Source: JACJXF01 sp964349045
GTDB taxonomy: Bacteria; Bacteroidota; Bacteroidia; Bacteroidales; GCA-2748055
NCBI GenBank assembly: GCA_964349045.1
Contig: CAYGFI010000131.1
Location: 1 to 13,580, forward strand
Reading direction: 5' to 3'
Length of the DNA stretch: 13,580 bases
This document shows, piece after piece, positions 1 to 7,156 of the stretch. Under the pieces are notes generated by a model, which was not told the origin of the DNA, did no database searches, and saw nothing but the letters and a program-made list of their open reading frames with translations. A program made the translations under genes and the position numbers. Each line of letters starts with the position of its first letter. Within the stretch, counting starts at the first letter, position 1.

Positions 1-1
1 A

Positions 2-31
2 AATTATCTGGATAAAGATGCTGAAGCGTAA
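2..31 (+). CDS. Possible C-terminal tail of an upstream gene (partial)
   Basis: One frame reads nine sense codons (NYLDKDAEA) to a TAA at 29-31 and would be the end of a gene that starts before the window. The peptide is polar and looks like a plausible protein tail, and the composition turns much more AT-rich right after the stop. Nine codons cannot identify a protein, and an open frame this short occurs easily by chance. No function is proposed. Confidence 0.25.
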   Translation, partial: NYLDKDAEA

Positions 32-342
32 AATAATAATTAGACAATGATACAACACCTTACATAAAATCCCTGATTTAACCCTCATGTATTCTAAATT
101 CCCCAAACTCCGGGTATTATATGTATTCCAAACTTCAGGCTCCATTTCGTTACTATTAGTTTGATAAAAATAAAAAAAATTTGGTATTCATGTGTAAATC
201 AGTTAATATTGCATAGAATTTCCATACCCTATTTAACTATTTCATTCATTTCCCTTACTTTAGATCAATTTGTAATCATTTTATGATTCCGCTAAGTGCA
301 TTATATACCTTAATATTTTTAATTTCCTCACTTTAACTACAC
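32..342. other. AT-rich non-coding region upstream of rho
   Basis: I see no gene, tRNA or hairpin terminator here. The stretch is strongly AT-rich and contains two related segments, around 103-115 and 128-140, each with a CCAAACT core and a downstream GG. The second nearly matches a sequence near 8358-8371. The part from about 220 to 262 is rich in pyrimidines. No exact TAnnTTTG promoter hexamer-type match is present; the closest are TAATATTG at 204-211 and TACTTTAG at 256-263, each one base off. The rho promoter is therefore not located. Confidence 0.6.
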
Positions 343-2082
343 ATGTACGATATTCTTGAATTGAATAAGAAGCTTCTTCCGGAACTCAGAGAAGTAGCAA
401 AAGAATTAAAAATTAAACGAGTTGAGTCCTTTAAAAAGCAGGAACTCGTTTACAAAATCCTTGATCAGCAGGCCATTACTGTCTCTGAAGCTAAGTCAAC
501 AAAAAAGGAATCTTCACCACGAAACAGCCCTCCCTCAACCTCTGAAAGGGTAAAGGACGACAGGCCAAGGGATTACAAGAGAAGGAATCCGGAAAACAGG
601 ACGAATCCTCAGCAAGGACCTAAAAAAGATTTCAAAAAACCCCGTTTTGTTAAACCGGATCGCTCCGCACAGCTTGACAGTCGTGCTCAGGAATCTGTAA
701 AATTACCTGATATTCCTGTTATTGAAAGCGATGACCTGACAGCAGAGGTTCCAGCTGCAGAGATTTTCAAACCAGATCAAAATACACAGGTTGAAGAAAG
801 AAAACCTTATAACGGGAACCAGGACACTACTTTCTCACGTGAAGAAAGAAAACACAGAAACGAAAATCAGGATCCTAATGTCAGGCACGAAAGGGCTGAA
901 AGACCCGATAGACCTGAACGGGGAGAGAGACCCGAAAAAAGACAGAATGATCGTTATGATTTTGAAGGAATAATTGTTTCTTCCGGTGTTCTTGAAATAA
1001 TGCCAGATGGCTATGGATTCCTCAGATCAGCTGATTACAATTACCTGAATTCCCCGGATGATATTTATGTTTCCCAAAGCCAGATTAAACTCTTCGGATT
1101 AAAAACCGGTGATAATGTTAAAGGAACCATTCGCCCCCCCAAGGAAGGTGAAAAGTATTTTCCTCTCATTAAAGTTGAAGAAATTAACGGACGCACTCCT
1201 GATTTTATCCGCGATCGTATCCCGTTCGATTTTCTTACTCCCTTATTTCCTAATGAAAAATTCAGATTGGTTGGCCCTGGTCATAATAACCTTTCTGTAA
1301 GGGTGGTAGATATGTTTGCTCCCATTGGAAAAGGACAGAGGGGATTAATTGTTGCCCAGCCGAAAACCGGGAAAACCGTGTTACTCCAGAATATCGCAAA
1401 CGCTATTGCTGCCAACCATCCTGAAGCTTACCTTATCATTTTATTAGTGGATGAAAGACCTGAAGAAGTTACTGATATGGCCCGTAACGTAAATGGTGAA
1501 GTTGTATCATCAACTTTTGATGAACCTGCAGAAAGACATGTAAGGGTTGCTAATATTGTTCTCGAAAAAGCAAAAAGAATGGTAGAATGCGGGCATGATG
1601 TTGTGATTCTGCTCGACTCTATTACCCGTCTTGCGCGGGCTTACAATACCATTGCACCTGCATCCGGTAAGGTTCTTTCCGGGGGAGTTGATGCAAACGC
1701 GCTCCATAAACCAAAACGTTTCTTCGGAGCGGCCAGAAATATTGAAAACGGTGGATCACTAACCATCATCGCAACTGCTCTTACGGAAACAGGTTCAAAA
1801 ATGGATGATGTGATTTTCGAAGAATTCAAAGGAACCGGCAATATGGAATTGCAGCTCGACAGAAAACTTGCCAATAAGCGTGTATGGCCGGCTGTTGACA
1901 TTAATGCTTCCAGTACCCGCCGCGAAGATCTGTTGCTTGATAAACATTCACTTAATAAAATATGGGTTTTAAGAAACTATTTGTCCGATATGACCTCTGT
2001 CGAAGCAATGGACTTCATTTCCGACCGTATGTCGAAAACCGACACGAACGAAGAGTTCCTTATTTCGATGAATAGTGAATAG
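343..2082 (+). CDS. rho: Transcription termination factor Rho, with long disordered insertion
   Basis: Rho is a hexameric RNA-dependent ATPase that binds nascent transcripts and dissociates RNA polymerase. Residues 1-45 match the Rho N-terminal helical domain (LNKKLLPELREVAKELKIK). Residues about 46-206 form a low-complexity insertion rich in Arg, Glu, Pro, Asn and Asp. Residues about 209-283 are the cold-shock-type RNA-binding domain (GYGFLR at 223-228). The ATPase core follows: P-loop AQPKTGKT at 338-345, DERPEE at 370-375 with the likely catalytic Glu371, Walker B VILLDS at 421-426, Q-loop region LSGGVDANAL at 445-454, R-loop region EFKGTGN at 494-500, and SSTRRED at 523-529 near the expected arginine finger. 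At 579 residues it is longer than the 419-residue E. coli protein because of the insertion, a feature known in Bacteroidota Rho. The ATG at 343 is kept because the conserved N-terminal domain begins there. It appears monocistronic, with its own terminator. Confidence 0.98.
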   Translation: MYDILELNKKLLPELREVAKELKIKRVESFKKQELVYKILDQQAITVSEAKSTKKESSPRNSPPSTSERVKDDRPRDYKRRNPENRTNPQQGPKKDFKKPRFVKPDRSAQLDSRAQESVKLPDIPVIESDDLTAEVPAAEIFKPDQNTQVEERKPYNGNQDTTFSREERKHRNENQDPNVRHERAERPDRPERGERPEKRQNDRYDFEGIIVSSGVLEIMPDGYGFLRSADYNYLNSPDDIYVSQSQIKLFGLKTGDNVKGTIRPPKEGEKYFPLIKVEEINGRTPDFIRDRIPFDFLTPLFPNEKFRLVGPGHNNLSVRVVDMFAPIGKGQRGLIVAQPKTGKTVLLQNIANAIAANHPEAYLIILLVDERPEEVTDMARNVNGEVVSSTFDEPAERHVRVANIVLEKAKRMVECGHDVVILLDSITRLARAYNTIAPASGKVLSGGVDANALHKPKRFFGAARNIENGGSLTIIATALTETGSKMDDVIFEEFKGTGNMELQLDRKLANKRVWPAVDINASSTRREDLLLDKHSLNKIWVLRNYLSDMTSVEAMDFISDRMSKTDTNEEFLISMNSE

Positions 2083-2122
2083 GTCTTGAACTTTTTTAAA
2101 AGATTTCGAATCGAAGTTATTT

Positions 2123-2154
2123 AAAAACCCTCGGCATTAGCAGAGGGTTTTTTT
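2123..2154 (+). terminator. Intrinsic terminator of rho
   Basis: AAAAACCCTC at 2123-2132 pairs with GAGGGTTTTT at 2143-2152. After one G-A mismatch, two more G-C pairs close an ATTA loop (2136-2139). A run of seven T (2148-2154) follows the GC part. It lies about 40 bases after the rho stop codon. The gene for the Rho factor thus seems to end at a Rho-independent terminator. Confidence 0.9.
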
Positions 2155-2155
2155 A

Positions 2156-2439
2156 TGCTTTATATTTAATAATTGAATGGCACACCAGAAATTAATTCGG
2201 TAATTAGCAAAGCATAAACTGATTGGTGTTCTGGGAAAATTTAACTGATTAGGGGAATTATTGACGAATTACCAAATTGTTAAATTTATGAATAGTTTTC
2301 TCTTATTTGAATTCAATATGAATAAGCCATTCCATTCTTTTTTTCTTAAAAAATACCAGCAATTATAGTAATTTTGTAATTCATTTCTTTTTGAGATAAT
2401 TAATTGTTTTATAACTACTTAATATAATAATATACTGAA
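2156..2439. other. Non-coding gap between rho and nifJ
   Basis: No coding frame is convincing here. The stretch holds minor repeats. GGTAATT at 2199-2205 is inverted as AATTACC at 2267-2273, and AACTGATT occurs at 2217-2224 and 2243-2250. CCAGAA at 2185-2190 is inverted as TTCTGG at 2229-2234. These are short and may be decayed remnants of an intergenic repeat. The last 100 bases contain the probable nifJ promoter. Confidence 0.5.
2338..2376 (+). promoter_or_regulatory. Probable Bacteroidota-type promoter of nifJ
   Basis: TAATTTTG at 2369-2376 is an exact match to the Bacteroidota -7 consensus TAnnTTTG. A T-rich block (2338-2347) lies about 21 bases upstream, where the looser -33 element is expected. 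Transcription would start near 2383, giving a leader of roughly 57 bases. In AT-rich DNA the -7 match could arise by chance. Confidence 0.45.
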
Positions 2440-5400
2440 ATGGCTGATAAAAAGAATTTTGTGACCTGTGATGGAAACTATGCAGCAGCATATATTGCAT
2501 ATATGTTTAGCGAAGTAGCTGCTATTTATCCTATCACACCTTCTTCAACCATGGCAGAGTACATTGATGAATGGGCTGCTTTTGGTAAAAAGAACATTTT
2601 TGGTGAGGTTGTAAAAGTGGCTGAAATGCAATCTGAAGGAGGAGCATCCGGCGCTGTTCATGGCTCATTGCAGAGTGGAGCGCTGACATCAACATATACA
2701 GCTTCCCAGGGATTATTGCTTATGATCCCTAATATGTACAAAATTTCCGGCGAGCTTTTACCTGCAGTATTCCACGTTTCTGCACGAAGTCTTGCTGCTC
2801 AGGCGCTTTCAATCTTTGGCGATCACAGTGATGTCATGAGCACCCGCCAGACCGGTTTCGCTATGCTGGCTACCGGTAGTGTTCAACAGATCATGGACCT
2901 GGCTGGAATTGCCCACCTGGCGGCCATTAAATCAAGGATCCCATTCCTGCATTTCTTTGATGGTTTCAGAACCTCCCACGAAATTCAGAAAGTAGAATGT
3001 CCCGGTATGGATCAATTATCTTCTATGCTCGATATTAAAGCTGTACAAGCATTCCGTGATAGGGCACTTAATCCTGAACATCCCGTAACCCGGGGTACTG
3101 CTCAGAATCCTGATATCTATTTCCAGTCAAGGGAAGCCGCTAATGGCTTTTATGAAGGAGTACCCGACCTGGTAGAGAACTACATGCAGCAGATCACAAA
3201 AATGACAGGCCGTGAATACCATCCTTTTACCTATTATGGAGCTAAAGATGCCGAAAACATTATAATTGCCATGGGTTCAATTACTGAAACCATAATGGAA
3301 GTAATAGACATGTTGGTTGAAAAAGGTGAAAAAGTAGGTTTAATCTCTGTTCACCTTTATCGTCCTTTCTCAGGAAAATATTTCTTTAAAGTATTGCCAA
3401 AAACCGTAAAGAGGATTACTGTTCTTGACAGAACTAAAGAGATCGGTGCAAACGGAGAACCATTGTATCTTGATGTTCGCGATCTTTTCTACGGGAGGGA
3501 AAATTCTCCGGTTATCGTGGGTGGAAGATATGGTCTCAGTTCAAAAGATACCACACCTGCAATGATGTTATCGGTATTCGATAACCTGAAAATGAAAGAA
3601 CCCAAAAATAGGTTCACTGTTGGTATTGTTGATGATGTCAGCTTCCTGTCTCTTCCCATATTACCTGAAATTTCAGTGGTAAAAAAAGGCACTTATGAGG
3701 CTAAATTCTACGGGCTTGGTTCCGATGGAACAGTAGGAGCGAATAAAAACTCCATCAAGATTATTGGCGAATCAACCGATAAATATTGTCAGGCTTATTT
3801 TGCTTACGATTCCAAAAAGTCGGGCGGTATAACCACTTCCCACCTTCGTTTCGGTGATCAACCCATCAGAGCTCCTTATCTTGTCGGAACTCCAGATTTG
3901 GTAGCCTGTCATGTTCCTTCCTATATCTATAAATACGATATGCTGAAAGGACTAAAGAAGGGAGGAATGTTCCTTTTAAACTGTTCATGGGATGCAAAGG
4001 AAGCTCAGGAAAAGCTACCTGATTCGATGAAGAAATACCTTGCTGTGAATAATATCAATTTCTATATCATTGATGCAACAAAAGTTGCCGAGGAAATCGG
4101 ACTTGGTAATCGCACCAATACAATTATGCAGGCGGCTTTCTTTAAAATTGCCAATGTAATTCCTTATGAGTTGGCTGTTACGGAAATGAAGAGGTTTATT
4201 ATTAAATCATTCGGTCGTAAAGGTGAGGAGGTCATCGCGATGAACAATGCTGCAGTCGACAGAGGTGGTGAAGTTGTGAAAGTTGAAGTTCCTGCAAGCT
4301 GGTCGAAAATCAGTATTGACAAAGAAACCGACTCAAGGGACTTGCCTGATTTTATTAAAAATGTTGTAGAACCTATCAATCAACTAAAGGGTGATGATTT
4401 GCCCGTTAGCGCGTTCTTAGGTCGCGAAGACGGAACATTTCCGGCCGGTACTACACAGTATGAAAAAAGAGGTATTGCAGTAAATGTTCCCGAATGGCAG
4501 TCGGCAAATTGTATTCAATGTAACCAGTGCTCTTATGTTTGTCCTCACGCTTCTATACGTCCGTTTCTTTTAGATGAGAAAGAGATGAAAGGCATGCCAA
4601 AAGGGGCTCCTGTTGTTGCTGCTAATGGGAAATCATTAGCCGGACTGCAATACAAAATGCAGGTTTCAGTTCTTGATTGTACCGGTTGCGGAAACTGTGC
4701 TGATGTTTGTCCTTCCAAAGAAAAGGCACTCATCATGAAACCTTTAGAAAGTCAGATGATCGAGGTGGAAAACTGGAACTACCTGGCAAACAAGGTTACA
4801 TACAAAGACACACTTTTGCCAAAAGATGCGGCAATTAAAAATACACAATTTGCCAAACCATTATTTGAATTCTCAGGGGCATGTGCCGGTTGCGGTGAAA
4901 CCCCTTATATCAAGTTAATCACACAGCTTTTTGGCGACCGAATGATGGTTGCTAATGCAACAGGTTGTTCTTCGATTTACGGAGCATCCGCTCCTTCTAC
5001 ACCCTATTGCCAAAACGACGAAGGAAATGGTCCGGCCTGGGCAAACTCTCTTTTTGAAGACAATGCTGAATACGGTTTTGGAATGTCTATTGGTGTTAAC
5101 CAGTTGAGAAATAGAATAAGTATTCTGATGAAAAATGAAATTACAAAGGGCATCTCGTCTAAACTGAAAACTGCATTTGAATCATGGCTGACCCATAAGG
5201 ACAATGCTAATGAGTCGAAAGAAGCTTCTAAACTCGTGATTGCTGCTTGTGAAAAGGAAAAATCCCCCGTAACAAATGAGATTCTTAATCTAAAACAATA
5301 TCTGATTAAAAAATCACAATGGATTTTTGGAGGCGACGGTTGGGCTTACGATATCGGTTACGGTGGGCTCGATCATGTATTAGCGTCCGGTGAAGATGTG

Positions 5401-5979
5401 AACGTACTGGTTCTGGATACTGAGGTTTATTCCAATACAGGCGGACAATCTTCGAAATCCACACCTGTTGGCGCCGTTGCTAAATTTGCAACTTCCGGAA
5501 AGAGAATCAGGAAGAAAGATCTTGGAATGATGGCTATAACCTACGGTTATGTTTATGTTGCGCAGGTTGCAATGGGCGCCAGTCAGGCCCAATACCTCAA
5601 GGTTCTCAGAGAAGCAGAAGCTTATCCCGGTCCCTCGCTTATTATTGCCTATTCGCCGTGTATCAACCATGGTCTGAAAGCAGGTATGGGTGTAACACAG
5701 AAACAACAGAAACATGCTGTTGAGGCTGGCTACTGGCATCTTTATCGGTTTAACCCGCAACTGGAAGCCCAGGGACAGAATCCCTTCCAATTGGATTCCA
5801 AAGAACCCGACTTTTCAAAATTCAGAGAATTCCTGAATTCAGAAGTCCGGTATACATCACTGCAGCAGTCCTTCCCTGAAGAATCGGAGGAATTGTTTAA
5901 AATAGCAGAAGATAATGCAAAATGGAGGTACAGGTCATATGCAAGACTTGCCTCAATGGATTTTAAACCTGCTGTATAA
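2440..5979 (+). CDS. nifJ: Pyruvate:ferredoxin (flavodoxin) oxidoreductase
   Basis: This single-chain, cytoplasmic, thiamine-pyrophosphate and iron-sulfur enzyme converts pyruvate and CoA to acetyl-CoA, CO2 and reduced ferredoxin or flavodoxin, a central step of anaerobic metabolism. The N-terminal pyruvate-binding domain carries YPITPSS at 30-36. The gamma-type domain has GLGSDGTVGANKNS. Two ferredoxin-type 4Fe-4S motifs follow: Cys691, 694, 697, 701 and Cys747, 750, 753, 757. The proximal cluster ligands Cys815, Cys818, Cys843 and Cys1074 are all present, in the spacing known from Desulfovibrio africanus PFOR. GDGWAYDIG at 965-973 and the downstream YSNTGGQSSK form the TPP site. The length of 1179 residues is normal for the full-length fused enzyme, and no key residue is missing. 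The gene is flanked by its own promoter and terminator and is probably transcribed alone. No Shine-Dalgarno sequence precedes the ATG, as is usual in Bacteroidota. Confidence 0.98.
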   Translation: MADKKNFVTCDGNYAAAYIAYMFSEVAAIYPITPSSTMAEYIDEWAAFGKKNIFGEVVKVAEMQSEGGASGAVHGSLQSGALTSTYTASQGLLLMIPNMYKISGELLPAVFHVSARSLAAQALSIFGDHSDVMSTRQTGFAMLATGSVQQIMDLAGIAHLAAIKSRIPFLHFFDGFRTSHEIQKVECPGMDQLSSMLDIKAVQAFRDRALNPEHPVTRGTAQNPDIYFQSREAANGFYEGVPDLVENYMQQITKMTGREYHPFTYYGAKDAENIIIAMGSITETIMEVIDMLVEKGEKVGLISVHLYRPFSGKYFFKVLPKTVKRITVLDRTKEIGANGEPLYLDVRDLFYGRENSPVIVGGRYGLSSKDTTPAMMLSVFDNLKMKEPKNRFTVGIVDDVSFLSLPILPEISVVKKGTYEAKFYGLGSDGTVGANKNSIKIIGESTDKYCQAYFAYDSKKSGGITTSHLRFGDQPIRAPYLVGTPDLVACHVPSYIYKYDMLKGLKKGGMFLLNCSWDAKEAQEKLPDSMKKYLAVNNINFYIIDATKVAEEIGLGNRTNTIMQAAFFKIANVIPYELAVTEMKRFIIKSFGRKGEEVIAMNNAAVDRGGEVVKVEVPASWSKISIDKETDSRDLPDFIKNVVEPINQLKGDDLPVSAFLGREDGTFPAGTTQYEKRGIAVNVPEWQSANCIQCNQCSYVCPHASIRPFLLDEKEMKGMPKGAPVVAANGKSLAGLQYKMQVSVLDCTGCGNCADVCPSKEKALIMKPLESQMIEVENWNYLANKVTYKDTLLPKDAAIKNTQFAKPLFEFSGACAGCGETPYIKLITQLFGDRMMVANATGCSSIYGASAPSTPYCQNDEGNGPAWANSLFEDNAEYGFGMSIGVNQLRNRISILMKNEITKGISSKLKTAFESWLTHKDNANESKEASKLVIAACEKEKSPVTNEILNLKQYLIKKSQWIFGGDGWAYDIGYGGLDHVLASGEDVNVLVLDTEVYSNTGGQSSKSTPVGAVAKFATSGKRIRKKDLGMMAITYGYVYVAQVAMGASQAQYLKVLREAEAYPGPSLIIAYSPCINHGLKAGMGVTQKQQKHAVEAGYWHLYRFNPQLEAQGQNPFQLDSKEPDFSKFREFLNSEVRYTSLQQSFPEESEELFKIAEDNAKWRYRSYARLASMDFKPAV

Positions 5980-6009
5980 AGAATAATCCATATGTTAAAT
6001 TACATACGA

Positions 6010-6038
6010 GACCGGGGTAACTGACTCCGGTCTTTTTT
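6010..6038 (+). terminator. Intrinsic terminator of nifJ
   Basis: GACCGGGGT at 6010-6018 pairs with ACTCCGGTC at 6024-6032, a 9-bp stem with one G-T wobble and a five-base loop. Six T (6033-6038) follow directly. It starts 30 bases after the nifJ stop. The T tract ends only two bases before the -7-like element of ruvX. Confidence 0.92.
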
Positions 6039-6040
6039 AT

Positions 6041-6048
6041 TAACTTTG
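6041..6048 (+). promoter_or_regulatory. Candidate -7 element for ruvX-def
   Basis: TAACTTTG matches the Bacteroidota TAnnTTTG consensus exactly and lies just after the nifJ terminator, 20 bases before the TTG start of ruvX. That would give a leader of only about 13 bases. No TTTG or TTG stands at the expected -33 position, so the call rests on the -7 match and the position. Confidence 0.4.
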
Positions 6049-6067
6049 TCTCATAAAAAATAATATT

Positions 6068-6487
6068 TTGGGACGAATAATCGGTATAGATTACGGTACA
6101 AAAAGAGTCGGAGTGGCAGTAACGGATCCTATGCAGATGATTGCAAGCGGACTGATAACACTCGGGGCTCATGAAATCCTGGATTTTCTCAGCGATTACA
6201 TTCTAAAAGAAAAAGTAGATGCCATTGTTCTGGGACTCCCCAAAAAAATGAACAATACCGATTCGGAGGCGTTATATTATATCAGGCAGTTCGAAACTGC
6301 AGTAAAGCGCCGGTTCCCAGGTCTTCCGGTCATTTGGATGGATGAAAGGTTTACATCTCGCCTGGCTTTGGATGCAATGGTCAGGGGAGGAATGAAGAAA
6401 AAAGACAGACAGGTAAAAGGTAATTTGGACAAGATAAGCGCGGCAATTATACTGCAATCTTATCTGGAGCAAATAAACAAAAAATAA
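6068..6487 (+). CDS. ruvX: RuvX/YqgF family pre-16S rRNA nuclease, TTG start
   Basis: RuvX (YqgF) is an RNase H-fold nuclease that acts in 5'-end maturation of 16S rRNA. The 139-residue protein has the family motifs: GIDYGTKRVGVAV at 6-18 with Asp8, GLPKKMNN at 56-63, DERFTS at 92-97 with Glu93, and LDKISAAIIL at 120-129 with Asp121. These three acidic residues fit the catalytic triad. The start is TTG at 6068. An in-frame TAA at 6041 closes the frame upstream, and no ATG, GTG or other TTG lies between. The first internal ATG would remove the conserved GIDYG strand. The coding frame after TTG (GRIIGIDYG) matches the usual family N-terminus. def follows 42 bases later on the same strand, so the two are likely co-transcribed. 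Confidence 0.93.
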   Translation: MGRIIGIDYGTKRVGVAVTDPMQMIASGLITLGAHEILDFLSDYILKEKVDAIVLGLPKKMNNTDSEALYYIRQFETAVKRRFPGLPVIWMDERFTSRLALDAMVRGGMKKKDRQVKGNLDKISAAIILQSYLEQINKK

Positions 6488-6529
6488 AAAAAACACTTAA
6501 ACTATACCGATGTTTCGGAATCCTCTATC

Positions 6530-7105
6530 ATGATTTATCCAATATACGTATACGGTACATCTATACTGAGAAAAAAAACCAATGAAGTCGATAGAAATTA
6601 TCCTGAGCTTGCACAGCTAATTGAGGATATGTATGAAACCTTGAAATTCTCGGAAGGAGTTGGCCTTGCTGCGCCCCAGATTGGACTCGCAATCCGTTTG
6701 TTTGTTGTTGATGCTACTGGCTCTGGTCTGGAAGAAGAGGATATTGAAACAGAAGAGGACTTATCAGATTTTAAAAAAGTATTTATAAATCCGAAAATTA
6801 CCCGTTATTGGGGCGAACCCTGGACTTTTAATGAAGGCTGTTTGAGTATACCGGATTTAAGAGAAGATGTTGACCGACCGGAAAAAGTCAGTATTCAATA
6901 TTATGATGAGAATTTTAATTTTCACGAAGACGAATTTGAAGGAGTAAAGGCGCGTATCATTCAGCATGAGTACGACCATCTGGAAGGGATATTGTTTGTG
7001 GATAAGATCAATCCTCTCAGAAAGAGACTTATTGCTGGGAAACTCAATGCCATATCATTGGGTAAAGTTGATATTCATTATAAAATTATAATCCCCGGTA
7101 AATAA
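6530..7105 (+). CDS. def: Peptide deformylase
   Basis: This enzyme removes the formyl group from the N-terminal methionine of new proteins. All three family motifs are present: GVGLAAPQIG at 43-52, EGCLSIP at 102-108 and QHEYDHLEG at 145-153. The metal ligands are Cys104, His146 and His150, and Glu147 is the catalytic acid/base. The protein has 191 residues, a little longer than E. coli Def, partly through an acidic stretch at about 67-80 (LEEEDIETEEDLSD) between the first two motifs. The ATG at 6530 gives the standard N-terminus (IYPIYVYGTSILRKK). It follows ruvX by 42 bases with no terminator between, consistent with one transcript. The next gene is convergent. Confidence 0.97.
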   Translation: MIYPIYVYGTSILRKKTNEVDRNYPELAQLIEDMYETLKFSEGVGLAAPQIGLAIRLFVVDATGSGLEEEDIETEEDLSDFKKVFINPKITRYWGEPWTFNEGCLSIPDLREDVDRPEKVSIQYYDENFNFHEDEFEGVKARIIQHEYDHLEGILFVDKINPLRKRLIAGKLNAISLGKVDIHYKIIIPGK

Positions 7106-7136
7106 AAAAGCAACCCTGTAATGAACAAAGTTGCTT
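7104..7136 (-). terminator. Probable minus-strand terminator of the DHOD-like gene
   Basis: AAGCAAC at 7108-7114 and GTTGCTT at 7130-7136 are a perfect 7-bp inverted repeat with a 15-base loop. Read on the minus strand, it is followed by T residues (A run 7104-7109 on the plus strand) and lies about 20 bases beyond the stop of the minus-strand gene. On the plus strand no T tract follows, so it is weaker as an end for def. The loop is long for an intrinsic terminator. Confidence 0.55.
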
Positions 7137-7156
7137 AGTCAGGTAAATAGTTAAGT

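Noticed and set aside
2185..2273. Inverted and direct short repeats between rho and nifJ as a mobile element
   Set aside because: The matching arms are only 6-7 bases long in very AT-rich DNA, with no defined ends or target-site duplication.
5380..5790. 136-codon open frame on the minus strand
   Set aside because: It lies wholly inside nifJ, opposite the conserved TPP-binding and C-terminal region, and its translation shows no recognisable domain.
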